A DNA stretch of 64,000 bases from Siphonodentalium dalli (GCA_032622095.1 CP136064.1:257651863-257715862), one strand, 5' to 3'. Shown: positions 33,493 through 45,640, counted from the first letter of the stretch. Program-made: numbers and translations. The notes: a model not told the origin generated them from the letters alone.

Positions 33493-33531
33493 ATGGAGAA
33501 GAAATTGAAGAATATGGTGGATGTGTGATGG
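33493..33531. repeat. Exact 39-bp duplicate of 32053-32091
   Basis: 'atggagaagaaattg' through 'ggatgtgtgatgg' matches the end of the tandem repeat at 31640-32092. Confidence 0.7.
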
Positions 33532-33534
33532 TTA

Positions 33535-33895
33535 GACTCGATTGGCGGCATAGAAGCCGAACGTAGCCGACTACATTACGGAACACTTCGGATTTCAGTT
33601 GAAACGTAAACAAATGTAAACAAACCCGATGTTAGTCCTAATAAACAGGAATATTCTATGTGTAATTTAACATAAAAGTTAGATTAGTATACACCATTAC
33701 GACCATAAGATGTCACTCTTTCCTATATATACAGCATCAGGTATTGATTTGTTAGGTAAATTTTAGTAAAATAGACTACAATTCCCGCCACCAAGCTTGG
33801 ACGTAACTCCGGTCATACAAATGGTAACGGTACGCTCTCGTACTAAAAACAGCAGTTCGCTTTCCCAATATCTTAGCTGGTTTTACGGTCGTTCA
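33535..33895 (-). mobile_element. Decayed copy of the TAGTCCAAG TIR family
   Basis: Reverse-oriented and diverged: 'cattacgaccataagatgtc', 'tatatacagcatcaggtatt', 'attcccgccac' and 'gacgtaactc' match the complement of the interior of 20806-21418. At the right end 'ctctcgtactaaaa' and 'cccaatatcttagctgg' are TIR remnants. Confidence 0.6.
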
Positions 33896-34669
33896 CATTG
33901 CTATGGATCTGTATAGCTTAGTTTACATTGCTTTAGATCTGTATACAGTACTACACGCATACTAGTGTGAACGGGTTAATATAGAAATGCACACAGAAAG
34001 AAAACGGTATTCGTTCATTTGAGCAAAAATCGTGTCCGTTATAATTCACGGTCAACATCGAGGCATTGCGACAGGCAAATCTGATTTGATTAATTGTTAC
34101 TCGGGCTTGGCGAATGTGCATATACTTAAACTTTCTTTGTCATTTCAACCCATGAACAATTTCACACTGTGTTAGCGAGAACCTGTGTACTGGTAGATGA
34201 AGTAGCCCTATTTCTATTTGTGTACGTGTACACTGTTTTTTGTTGTGTATTCACATGTGATTTGTTCTCGTGCGCCTTTCATTCTTTCTTCGAACCATTA
34301 TCAACTGGTGTAAGAATAAACTGATTTGGTCTGCTGATAGTTGATTCATTTTTTGTCTGGCCTAAACTGACACGACTCATAGTGAATTGTTAATTACCGG
34401 AGTACTGATGAGCGCGCATTCATTATCAGTTATCATGTTGTGATCACAGTAATCTGCGACACGTGACTTCACACAGATCTGTATACATATCTACAGCAAT
34501 GTAAAGATACCCTTAGTACGAGCAGATTTGGCCTACTTTTAATATGTATTCTCTCTAGTAACCCAAAAGCGAAGTTGTGAGGAATGTGCGTTTCGGTGCT
34601 TTGTTGGTTGATTGATGGATTTTTACATTGTTTTTATTATCTTGATAGCCACAACAGCATTTAAACATG
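33896..34669. other. Intergenic stretch, nothing recognised
   Basis: No gene or repeat supported. Confidence 0.4.
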
Positions 34670-34772
34670 TATATACATTACAAAAGATAAACACATTACA
34701 AAAGATAAACACATTACAAAAGATAAATACATTACAAAAGATAAGCACATTAAAAAAGATAGACACAATAAA
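34670..34772. repeat. 18-bp minisatellite, about 5-6 copies
   Basis: Unit 'acattacaaaagataaac', drifting at the right end (gcacattaaaaaagatag). Confidence 0.85.
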
Positions 34773-35039
34773 TAGGCAGAGCATATGTATGGAGGTATAT
34801 ATATTTGGCATATACGAGGCTAAACAATTGTAACTTTAGAGAAGAGTGGGTGGTCTGGTCGAAAATAGGAATACTAATGCTGAGGTCTATCAGGGATGAT
34901 AAAAAAGGTCCCATACGGGACTTAATTCCACTCTATTCTACTTCGACTCATTCTGTGATCGGTTATTCAAAAAGCCATGAATCAATGAGTTTATATATGC
35001 TCATTCATATATTCCATAGTTCACAGGGGGAGTCGGAAA

Positions 35040-35550
35040 AAAATTGCAGGCACGTATGCTGATTTTTTAGTTTCGACCCTTGTTGGGACCCGCATCCAAA
35101 TTTGTTTCCGTTTTCGGCAGTTTTTTCCGACCATTTTTGGACACCCACCCCCCTTTTAACACTAACACAGAGATTTGCGGGGGATTAACTGTATACAGCT
35201 GTATATGAATTTATGTGCATACTATTTGTCATGGATGTTAACATTGACATGTAAATAGGAGCGAGTCATTTTGTGGTCATTCGACCAAAAAAGCATGGCT
35301 GCCAGCGGCCATCTTGGATTTCAAAATTTTAAACAAAATACAACACGACAACTGCCTGCAGTCAGTTTAGCAGTTAGAATTACATTATGTATCTTATTCT
35401 AAGGTGTTTTAAGCCAAACTCATTGCAAAAAACAGTCAAAAAACTTGCAGGAAAAAAAAAATTGAGTTGCGGAAAAATATTGTGTTGGTCCCATCGACCA
35501 CCAACCCACCCCGGCATACGTGCCCGGAATATTTTTTTCACCCCCCCCCC
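35040..35550 (+). repeat. Dispersed repeat ending in a C-run
   Basis: 'tcgaccaccaacccacc', 'ccggcatacgtgccc' and a C-run at 35540-35552 are matched in the opposite orientation at 38443-38520. Element type unknown. Confidence 0.4.
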
Positions 35551-35828
35551 CTCCTGTAGTTCATAAACAATACACTACTAAGCTACATTCAATTAAATTG
35601 CCAGTACTTGATATCGCAACAACTTACATTTTAATTACAGCAGAGGAACTATTTTTCTCAACTGTGATATATTTCTACTATATGGACATCACCTTTATAC
35701 CCGCGAAGTGCCATTGACACATCAACACACTCAGTATAACTTTATAGGAATGGAATGCTTTATTAACTCAATCATGAATTAACATGAAATTAGAGATGAA
35801 TGTGAACATATATACACTATTTACAACA

Positions 35829-35891
35829 TAGTCATCGTCATCATCTCATCATCACTATAATCGTCTTCTGTATTATGCTAATCTTCATCAC

Positions 35892-35942
<51 letters not shown>

Positions 35943-36235
35943 CGTAATCATAATCATCGTCTTCGTTGTCATCACCACCGTCATCATTAGAATGCTTATC
36001 GTCCGCATCATCAGCAAAATCATTGTCGCCGCTATCATCATCATCCTCAACTATCGTCATCAATATCATCGTCGTCATCAGAACCCGCCACATGTGTATG
36101 TTTGTGTAACCGTCATCGGCATAATCGTCATTATCATCGCCATCATCATTATCATCATTATCACCACTAGCATGCAGTAATCATTATCGTCATCGTCGTC
36201 ACCGCTACCATTATCGTCCTCAACTATCGTCAATG
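35829..36235. repeat. ATC/CAT trinucleotide microsatellite
   Basis: Long imperfect (ATC)n; purest between 35886 and 35943. Methionine-, isoleucine- and aspartate-rich open frames over it are artefacts of the repeat. Confidence 0.9.
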
Positions 36236-36801
36236 GTGGGAAGCTTTATATCCACAGTAGGGTGTAAAGCTGAAATATACAGAATACATGTAGCCAGGTG
36301 TTAAACGCACAAATAACATAGAAAGGTTTGGTATACATTTACAAAAGCGACCCAGGCGTAGTCGATAAATTGCTGATATCCCCCACATATTCGAAGTTAT
36401 AGATACTGAAATCGTCGCACTTAGTGATTTAACGGTTGCTTGATTTTTAAATCTACTTGCATATACAATATACCAGAGATTTAAATCGCCTCTGAAATTA
36501 GTCGATCGCGAGAATTTAAAAAGAATCCCCCGCCACGCTTCAAAGAACTCAATTGCCGTTATGCGAATTAATTCCTTTCAGAACACGTATTCATTCCCTG
36601 TCAATATATGCACGCCATTTACCGTTCACGTTGATTTGTGTACATTTGAAAAGGGACTAAGCCTGAATAGACCACACGGCCTTGGTAGTATTCTATTCTG
36701 TGTTATATTGCTACAACAAATTCACTCTCGCGATCAACACTACGTTCTATATAGATAGAGAGTTGTTTGTTTGTCAATATGAAGACTGTTTATGTTTACA
36801 G
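36236..36801. other. Intergenic stretch left of the candidate exon
   Basis: No gene or repeat supported. Confidence 0.4.
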
Positions 36802-36900
36802 GGGTGTTGGACTTTAAATCCCCATATTATTGCAAAGTAATGATCATCTCGGGTATATTTGTCGCTTTCCTCTGGATATGTTATCTACCAGGCAACTTAG
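36802..36900 (+). CDS. Candidate first coding exon encoding a signal peptide (partial)
   Basis: Preceded by a plausible acceptor (tttatgtttacag, AG at 36800-36801) and closed by a consensus donor G|GTGAGT (GT at 36901-36902). The ATG is at 36840-36842. It encodes MIISGIFVAFLWICYLPGNL plus one base (phase 1), a short N-terminus with a hydrophobic core and a turn after Tyr-Leu-Pro, as expected of a secretory signal. Signal-peptide exons often end in phase 1. No downstream exon was found before the satellite, so the product is unknown. The ATG context (AGTAATGA) is weak. It could equally be chance. Confidence 0.35.
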
Positions 36901-36942
36901 GTGAGTATCCTGTTTGGGCAAACAGATATCAATATGTATTAT

Positions 36943-36963
36943 ATATTAGATTAGATTAGATTT
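36943..36963 (-). mobile_element. LINE 3' tail remnant
   Basis: On the minus strand the sequence reads 'gtcatcaaatgaaatctaat' and continues with ATCTA repeats, a typical LINE 3' terminus. The body to the right was not recognised. Confidence 0.35.
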
Positions 36964-37574
36964 CATTTGATGACCAGACAGTGTACATGTAGAACATTTC
37001 AGGTAAAATATTTTAACAAAGGGGTCAGAGTGTAAACAAATTGGTTGAGGCGGTCACTGATGAAGATTAAAGTTTATTATACATGCAAACACTAGCAAGA
37101 AAGCACTATAAGCTCATTTCCGTTGTGTTCCCCGAAGCCACGAACAATAATTGTGATTGAAATATTCTCTATTAGTAAAGGAGACCTTATGAAATGTATA
37201 AATATGTATAAGATCCAGCAATATTTGAAATCCTTCTGTAGTGAAAATGTATATGGTTCGAATTGGAAATTTTCAAGTTGATGCGATAAACATAAAATTT
37301 GAGTTCCAAGTTGGGGAAGTGATTAAGGATTTTGGGTAATGGTGAAGCCGATGGATCCTGAATTTATACGGTCGCTTTCTGGTGAGGAATGAGCGCCAAT
37401 TACTTACCATTGTGTTGACAAACACACGTTGTGGTCAACTACACAAATGCAGGATCCCTCGTCCCCAAAACCTCTAAACATATATACACTAGACATATTA
37501 TATTAAAAAACAGTTTATATAAAATCATATGCAATAAGCGAGATCACTGACTCGCGGCCGTGTTGCATTTATCG
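36964..37574. other. Intergenic stretch, nothing recognised
   Basis: No exon recognised downstream of the candidate exon. Confidence 0.4.
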
Positions 37575-37690
37575 AGCCACGTTCCGTGGTTTCAGAGATT
37601 CATCCAGCCCCGTTCCGTGGTTCAGAGATTCATCCAGCCCCGTTCCGTGCTTTATAGATTCACCCAGCCCCGGTTCCGTGGTTTTAGAGC
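37575..37690. repeat. Roughly 30-bp minisatellite, four copies
   Basis: Unit 'agattcatccagccccgttc' followed by 'cgtggttc'. Its last copy is also the left arm of the hairpin at 37668-37810. Confidence 0.8.
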
Positions 37691-37810
37691 TACATGTCAA
37701 AGTTCTGGAGTAGCATCTCGATATATGGAACTTTTGAATATTCATGACTTGCATATATGCTACTCTGAACTTTGACACGTAGCACTAAAACAACAGAACC
37801 GGGCCTGGTG
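37668..37810. repeat. Inverted repeat, roughly 50-bp arms
   Basis: 'cccggttccgtggttttaga' and 'gtcaaagttctggagtagca' at left return inverted at right as 'tgctactctgaactttgac' and 'ctaaaacaacagaaccggg'. Confidence 0.65.
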
Positions 37811-37862
37811 GATCCAATATGACCGCGAGTTACATGTAGTGACAGGACGTATACCGTACAGT

Positions 37863-37995
37863 TGATCTACAAAATGGCGGTGGTGGACCTACAAGATGTC
37901 GGTGGTGGACCTGCAACATGTCGGTGGTGGACCTAAATTTCCTAAAAGATGTCAGTGCATGGTGGATCTTCAAGATGTCGATGGTGGGACTACAA
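37863..37995. repeat. GATGTCGGTGGTGGACCT minisatellite
   Basis: About five units of 'gatgtcggtggtggacct' with 4-16 bp spacers; the first reads 'aatggcggtggtggacct'. Confidence 0.8.
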
Positions 37996-38442
37996 GCGGC
38001 TGCATTGCAAATAACACATACACCTCGCGTTTCACAGAAAGAGATCATCATTTTAACTTCTTCTATCACGGTAAATGATATATCATTTTGAAGACAGATT
38101 AATTGCGGAAATGTCAGATGATTAATCACTTTTAGGGGTCCACATGAATGCCCGGGCTCCAAAGGTAAATGTAGTATGTCTTTTAAATAAAAGTCTGTTA
38201 CAGAAGAGTAACGGGATGCGACTCGGTCCAAAACAGCATCAACCCAACCGACATATCCCAAGATGTTGTGGACCGAGAAGACTTGGTCTATTCAAGTACG
38301 TTAATCCAGATAAAATTAAAGGTACATGGTCTATTCGTCAATGAATATTTAGTAAAGGAAGGGTTAATTGATCGATTTCGTCACGTTAGCATGTTCTGTG
38401 CGAATCAAAATTCCTGTAGATACATGAAATATTTATATATTC

Positions 38443-38640
38443 AGGGGGGGGGGGGGTAATAAAACAAATTGCAGGAATGTATGCCGGAGTGGGTGGGTGG
38501 TCCGAGAGGCAAAACACGCATTTTTTACAACCTCATGCAAATTTTTCACTAAAAACCTATTGTGCCCATATTTGACATTTGTAACAGTTTAAAACATATT
38601 ATAACTGCAAAAACACCTTATTTATGTTACTGGGACCTTA
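38443..38640 (-). repeat. Dispersed repeat starting with a G-run
   Basis: A run of about 14 G, then 'ttgcaggaatgtatgccgg' and 'gtgggtgggtggtcc', the complement of the repeat ending near 35552. Confidence 0.4.
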
Positions 38641-40537
38641 TATGGGCCTTAGTGGATGTGACATTAAGCTGGCATGTTGCATATGGGACGGTGAGGTGAA
38701 ATACTTCCTTCCCGACACCCTTCGAAAGAAGCTTCGAGAAATATAAAACTGAAATAAATAAACTTGTCATCGTGTAACTTAGTCCAAGTCTTCTCGTACT
38801 AAAGCCGGCTAAGATATTGGGATGGAGGTGCCGGTCTTTAGTCCGAGTTCGTCCCGTATAGTCTCGTATGACACGACTTACGCCCACGATCTGTGGCGGG
38901 AATCTGTGTTGTATTTTACTCGATTTACCTAATAAATCAATACATGATGCTATATACATCGGAAAGAGAGACATCTTATGGTCATAATGGTGTATAATAA
39001 TCTAACTTTCATGTTACATTACGCATAGAATATTCCGGTTGATTGTCACCAACATCGCTGTTTTTATATTGTGTTTACTTAACTGAAAGCCGAAGTCAGG
39101 TTCCGAAGAATTCCGGCATTGCCCGCTGGGTATTCTAGTTTCCGTTTCTATATATAGCGCGGGGTTTTCCGAACAAAATGGCGAAAACCGATCGCCCCAA
39201 AGTCCAGTTTCCTATGTGCTTTGAGAACAATTCCCGCACTAAAAACTTAAAAACATAATGGAGGATCAGAACGGTAATTTTGTTGACAATTTTCGCAAGC
39301 AACTTGTCAAAATTGGAGCAAATTAGAACTCTTATGTCTGACTTGCCATGCGTGTGATGTGCATTTTGATTTGTGTGTTGATAAAATAATCGGAGAACCG
39401 AATCACACAGTTTCGAAATATAGTTCTTCCGTTTCAGTGGGACTTTTCAAACTTAAGGTTCAAAATGTATACAAATTTTGTTTGATTTTTTGTTTGCATA
39501 ACAAGAGCAATATATTGCCCTGTTCGCTTAGTATATATCTTAATTTCGCGGAAGTCCACCAAATGTGGGTGAAATGTAGCACCATATAAGGCATATTATT
39601 TATTCTAATGCTCGTTGTGTTTACACTGTTTTAAACTTTGAGAGGGTTATAATTCCCGTAATTTATTTAATGTATTACATTTATATCTCCAATGTTTAAT
39701 TAATCTATTTATTTTTTATTTATTGACACACATAATTACGATTACAATGGAGAAATCATCGTAATTTGCGTTGTTAGTCCAAAATCTACGGAATATTTTC
39801 AACGGAAAATGCCGAACACAGTTCGCGAGGTCAACTGGGTTCGCATACTTTAAAACAATTGTAAACATTGCGATAAATGTCTCTTTTCGCATTAAATTAC
39901 CGCTTTCAATTCACAACTGATGTGGGTTTCAGATAAAATAGCATGTCTTCTGTTGAAAATATCCGTTTATTGTCGCAATTGTGATATTTTATTTCATATG
40001 ATTGTGGTTTTATTTGAGCGGGTCAATAACGCTTAAGTCGTGTCATAAGAGACTTTATCCACCGCTCACTATCACTATTGCCTACATAAAGCCTGCCTAA
40101 TAAACGTTACGTTTATTACGTCAAGGTAGCTTTATTAGGTCAACGTAGCTTTATTAGGTTAGTACTACTTGTATGACGTAATTTGATATGCAAATTGCGC
40201 AGGTAACTAGGGACGTCAACCGGCCTTAATGACGTCATTGTGATTTCAGAACGTTTTTATCGTGCATAATTCACTAAAATAATTCGTTAAATGATATATG
40301 TTTTAGCTCTAAAACATCTATAAATCATCAGAACAAGATCTGCTTAGAATAACTGTAAAAAGACCAACGAACTATTTCGCTCTAAGCTGCACTCCGGTTT
40401 TCCCACGTCATGAATGCTAATTAGTTTGATTGACCTAATAAATGTAATGGCGTCATCGAAGTAACGAATGTAAAACTACGGAAAATGACAGATTTACCTC
40501 ACAAAAGGCAAGTTTTGTGCGATGGATAAATAAAATA

Positions 40538-40676
40538 TGTAGCTAATGTTGTCGCTTAAACTGTTTATGTCCGCTCGGGGGATTTGGCATCTATTGGACT
40601 CGGCAGAGCCTCGCCCAATAGATGCTCAAATCCCCCTCACGGACATAAACAGTTTAAGCGACGACTCTAGCTACAT
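40538..40676. repeat. Hairpin at the end of tandem block 1
   Basis: Arms 'tgtcgcttaaactgtttatg' and complement around a smaller hairpin 'atctattgg', 'ctcggcagagcctcg', 'ccaatagat'. Confidence 0.75.
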
Positions 40677-41147
40677 ATTCTATATTTATCCACCGCTCAC
40701 TACGTATATTGACTACATAAAGCCTGCCTAATAAACGTTACGTTTATTACGTCAATGTAGCTTTATTAGGTTAGTACTACTTTTATGACGTAATTTGATA
40801 TGCAAATTACGCAGGTAACTAGGGACGTCAACCGGCCTTAATGACGTCATTGTGATTTCAGAACATTATTATCGTGTATAATTCACTAAAATAATTCGTA
40901 AAATGATATATGTTTAGCTCTAAAACATCTATAAATCCTCAGAACAAGGTCTGCTTATAATAAGTGTAAAAATGCCAACGAACTATTTCGCTCTGAGCTG
41001 CACTCCGGTTTTCCCACGTCATGAATGCTAATTGGTTTGCTTGGCCTAATAAATGTAATGGCGTCATCGAAGTAACGAATGTAAAACTGAGGAAAATGAC
41101 AGATTTACCTCACAAACGGCAAGTTTTGTGCGATGGATAAATAAAAT

Positions 41148-41287
41148 ATGTAGCTAATGTTGTCGCTTAAACTGTTTATGTCCGTTCGGGGGGTTTGGTA
41201 TCTATTGGACTCGGCAGAGCCTCGCCCAATAGATGCTCAAATCCCCCTCACGGACATAAACAATTTAAGCGACGACATTAGCTACAT
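41148..41287. repeat. Hairpin at the end of tandem block 2
   Basis: Same structure as 40538-40676 with a few substitutions. Confidence 0.75.
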
Positions 41288-41376
41288 ATTCTATATATAC
41301 GGGACGAACTCGGACTAAAGACCGGCACCTCCATCCCAATATCTTAGCCGGCTTTAGTACGAGAAGACTTGGACTA

Positions 41377-43161
41377 CATGTAACTATGACTTTTAAGCCC
41401 AGAATATTGTGTGCATGACAAAGAGCGAGCAGCTATCTCAAACATGAATGTGATTATCAATGGCTAGATTATAACTGTCATCAGTGCGTCAAGCTAATCA
41501 ATGAATTATATGCATGTCTATCAACACCTATAAAGTATCCAAGTCTGGCATAGTGACTGCTTGTCATTTTATACAAAAGAAAATAGTTGGAAATGATGGA
41601 ATTGTGTGTTACTGCACAATGACCAAGTTTCAGCAATTTATATAATAAAATTTCCAATTTCAGCCTGGCAAATATCCTCTTTAGATCAGTCTAGATATGT
41701 ATTTATTTTCAAAATATATCAACTCTAGTTGAATTGAAGCCTACCAACTGAATTGGCATGGATATGTCTACATAATGTCAACAGTGACTCGAAAGTCAAG
41801 ATTGCGTTCACTGGATGTCCTGAGATGTTAATATCATGGTATGAGCCTAAAATGTGTTGGCGCCAAATAGCCAAAACACATGTCATAGCTTGCAGGGAAA
41901 AGTGATATCTCACTGGATATGCAGGGGATATGTATCATTTGTTTTGTAAAATTTGATGTATATACCTTATAATAGTGTTTTATGTGCACCTATATGTCCT
42001 ATCAGCTTCTGATGGGTTACTGTATTCCACTATATCGATGCATCAGAATTTCCATTTAGCAGTATGGAATTTGACCACCCAGGAAGACCTATAGCATACT
42101 CTTATCACACACTGAATTGGAAACTCCATTGCATCGTCCAAACTAGGAATAACAGAATCGAATACATAGATACACAAGAAAGTATCATGTCAGAAATTAT
42201 CAGATACACATGTAACCTGACATTTTATTGATGCACATACTCGTGGACTAATTACCGATGGATGGTTGGATTTGCGCAGAACGCCGTATTCGCACTGCGG
42301 TGTCCACGTGGTTTTCTCCAGATGCTTTATTGTGATGGATGATTATGATTAATTACACCCCGTACACAAGGTACGTGGTAATTCGTTGTAATTAGGTCAA
42401 TCATACATCCTGATAACTGAGAAATTCAACATTCGTAATGTATACAAAACAAGGATCCACCACCTCGCAGTTTCAAAACCCAATTATGTATATAACAAAT
42501 ACAGATATGCATAACTTCCACAACACACATAAACATTTAAATATACGACACAAGTGTGCCAAATACATAATCGACATTTGACGCTGGGAGAGCATGGAGT
42601 GCTCGCGATAAAACACGTGTATGTGCTTTGTATCGGAATGACCTAGTATAATCCGATATCACGGTTATGCCCCGCCCACTTATCACGAATTAATCTTATA
42701 GTCCCGCGTGACCAGAGCGTTTCCGTTGGGATGTCCGATTTGGAATATTGATTTCCTTACCACAACCAAAGTGGAAGTAAAGACACATTCAAGAAAAAAT
42801 ATAGTTCCATTTTAAATGTGTCTTTTCATGTTGACAAAATTGTTCAACCACCCTTATCATCCATGTTTATCTCACAGTCAACACTAAATAACCCAACACA
42901 AATTTAATATGGCAATTAACATAATACTAAAGTTCCGGCATTGGCATCGATATCATTGCGCTAAGCTCTTACATCACTGCGCGTGCCGATAATACACGTG
43001 TGTCTTACTGTCAAATATGAGGCCGGGTTTAGGGGCTAATGTGATAAATTCCATGTGCACATCTTGGGTTGGAAACGTCCATGCAATTGATTTGATTGCC
43101 ATTTTAGTTCAAACATTTGAGCGAAATTAAGTAAACGTTCGACTCTTGTCTAATTTCACAC
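41377..43161. other. Intergenic stretch, nothing recognised
   Basis: No gene or repeat supported. Confidence 0.4.
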
Positions 43162-43188
43162 TATATATATATATATATATATATATAG

Positions 43189-43217
<29 letters not shown>
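43162..43217. repeat. AT microsatellite with central AGCT
   Basis: (AT)n on both sides of 'tagcta', self-complementary. Confidence 0.85.
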
Positions 43218-43220
<3 letters not shown>

Positions 43221-44395
43221 TGACATTTCCAACTGTTGAAAATGTTGGCCAAGGTTAGGGGCGAGACACCACAACCTTCCTGTTGTCACGTTCCTGCATC
43301 TACGTATAAATGCCTTCCAACGAGTGATATACGAAAAGTGCGGCCACGTTATTTGAGAATAGGTACGCGTATGATATATTTTAATCGCATGGGGTGGCAA
43401 TAATAATTATGTTTTGTGGAGCCCTCCCCCATATCCATATACATCCCTGGTCAAGTGGTCCTGCTAATGTGCTATGATGCTGGTGAGTCCTTCTGAATTA
43501 CTATGCTGCTGTTAGGGCAAACTTATGCTGTTAAATATGTACGGTTTTTTTCTAAAGTTGTTGTTGTTTTCGCAGGAAAAGCCATGCATTATATATATGT
43601 GTACAGAACATTCAAAAACATATATATTGCGAATTATTTGAATAATGCATGGTTAGAGACCCTCTAGCCACGTCCCTGTGCATAGTTATGTTAGTTGTTG
43701 CAGGTTGACTGTAATCAATATTAATATTTAAGTAGTTTTGAAATCTTAAAGATACGGGCGGTGTTGGCGGTGGGTATGCTGTTAAAATATTCACCTCCGT
43801 CAAAAAACGCCATATACAGAAGGAATAGTAAGATATAGACAAACTTTGTTATTATGCCAATCAGAAATATGGCATGAGCAGTATGTTATTGTCAATTTTT
43901 CCCCTTTGTTGTGTAAACAAAAGCAAAAAACGTTACGTTTCCTGGCTTTTGTTTAGATCCGGATATGGTAAACATAAAGAGCGTTATTTGTACATGTGTT
44001 CCTGATATGGAAATAATAAAGAGCGTTTATATCATTTATGTGTGATTAACCAATATAATTGCGATGTGTTATGTAAACAGAAGCACAACTTCTGTAACAC
44101 TAGCAGTCTCTTGTTTACGTACACCGTCGTTCGTCTTGACGACAATATACTATTTACGCGCTGATTATTTTGGCATATGAGCGGAACTGTACATATATTT
44201 TGGTGTTCCTTCTGTTGATGGCGATTTGAAGAATATAAATATGTCTGCAACGAGCATCGCCTTTGCCTTTAAGCGCAGACATTATTGAATTTTTCTAAAA
44301 TATATATATGTTCTTGGGTGTTTCAAACAGGCACTGGCTTTTCCCACATCGCTCGGATTAGCGAAACACCGCGAACATGACAACTTTAGAAAACA
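43218..44395. other. Intergenic stretch, nothing recognised
   Basis: No gene or repeat supported. Confidence 0.4.
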
Positions 44396-44545
44396 TACAG
44401 TAATGCTCTAAGTAATCGACTCCTTAACCACAGCAGAATTATGGGTAACGATGAATGGCAACAAGCCATATTTCCGACTAAATCCTGAAAAGTTACCCAT
44501 AATTATGCTGTGGTTAAGGAGTCGATTACTTTGAGCATTACTGTA
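44396..44545. mobile_element. Mariner-type MITE, internally deleted
   Basis: TACAGTAATGCTCTAAG at left, complement at right; the left arm jumps from 'gggtaac' to 'gatgaatggc', losing about 70 bp of arm and centre. The nearest mobile element to the satellite edge. Confidence 0.7.
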
Positions 44546-44800
44546 ATTGTATACTTTTTCGTACCACCATCATAGCAGGAATTGTACCATCAGGATGCCC
44601 GTCAAATGTTTTCGATAGCGGAGCGCAAGCATTCAATTGGAAAGTCACGCCATGCTACATATAGCAGTCCCGTCCAGTGAATGACAAACTGCACATACAT
44701 ATAATTATATACCCAACTGTTACTTCGTACATATTACGCAGTGAGATATGTGTAATTTCTAAGTTATTATGCAATTAACATTTGTCCGAAATTAGCCTTA
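44546..44800. other. Junction between single-copy DNA and the satellite
   Basis: Single-copy-looking sequence; the first satellite unit starts abruptly after 'aaattagcctta' at 44801. Confidence 0.5.
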
Positions 44801-45110
44801 CACATCAATGAGGTAACTATATCCAAAAATGAGGTAACTATACCCACCAATGAGGAACTAAACACACCAATGAGGTAACTATGCCCACCACTAAATGCAC
44901 TGAGGTAACTATACCCACCAATGAGGTAACTATACCCATCAATGAGGTAACTATACCCATCAATGAGGTAAATATACCCATCACTGAGGTAACTGTACAC
45001 ATCAATGAGTACACTGATGTAACTATACCAATCAATGGGTACACTGATGTAACTATACCAATCAATGAGTACATTGAGGTAACTATACACATCAATGAGT
45101 AAACACTGAT
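44801..45110. repeat. Satellite edge: irregular and 21-bp units
   Basis: The first roughly ten units are mostly 21-bp forms with unique changes (atccaaaaatg, ggaactaaacacacc, cactaaatgcactg). Regular 30-bp units take over from about 45000. Confidence 0.8.
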
Positions 45111-45179
45111 GTAACTATATCCACCAATGAGTACACTGAGGTAACTATATCAATCAATGGGTACACTGAGGTAACTATA

Positions 45180-45250
45180 CCCATCAATGAGGTAACTATA
45201 CCCATCAATGAGGTAACTATACACATCAATGAGGTAACTATACCCATCAG
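45180..45250. repeat. Triple 21-bp cassette, copy 1
   Basis: Three consecutive 21-bp units, the third with the 'tacacatcaatg' variant. The same cassette recurs at about 57821, 58468 and 62971. Confidence 0.75.
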
Positions 45251-45640
45251 TGAGTACACTGATGTAACTATAACCATCAATGAGTACACTGATGTAACTA
45301 TATCCACCAATGAGTACACTGATGTAACTATACCCATCAATGAGTACACTGATGTAACTATACCCATCAATGAGTACACTGATGTAACTATATCCATCAA
45401 TGAGTAAACACTGAGGTAACTGTACACATCAATGAGTACACTGATGTAACTATATCCACCAATGAGTACACTGAGGTAACTATACCAATCAATGAGTACA
45501 CTGATGTAACTATATCCACCAATGAGTACACACTGAGGTAACTATAACCATCAATGAGTACACTGATGTAACTATATCCACCAATGAGTACACTGATGTA
45601 ACTATACCCATCAATGAGTACACTGATGTAACTATATCCA

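Larger units (their letters stand above)
40054..41297. repeat. Two tandem copies of a 610-631 bp block
   Basis: Copy 1 is 40054-40684 and copy 2 is 40685-41297. They share 'atccaccgctcact', 'cctgcctaataaacgttacg', 'acgtcaaccggccttaatga' and a terminal hairpin. Copy 1 has an extra 19-bp repeat of the 'agctttattaggt' motif. Confidence 0.8.
38780..41376. mobile_element. 2597-bp TIR transposon of the TAGTCCAAG family
   Basis: Terminal repeats 38780-38860 and 41296-41376 are perfect 81-bp inverted copies. The flanks are 'cgtgtaac' (38771-38778, plus one T) and 'catgtaac' (41377-41384), a 7-of-8 target duplication. The interior shares the segments near 38861-39185 and 39600-39745 with the 613-bp copy. 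It has two additions: 39186-39600, and 40054-41297, which is a tandem duplication with hairpins. No open frame over 80 codons, so it is not autonomous. Confidence 0.8.

Noticed and set aside
35875-36180. Open frames rich in Ile, Met or Asp
   Set aside because: Translation of the ATC microsatellite in different frames.
37560-37775. 71-codon frame with repeated FIQPRS
   Set aside because: Translation of the 30-bp minisatellite.
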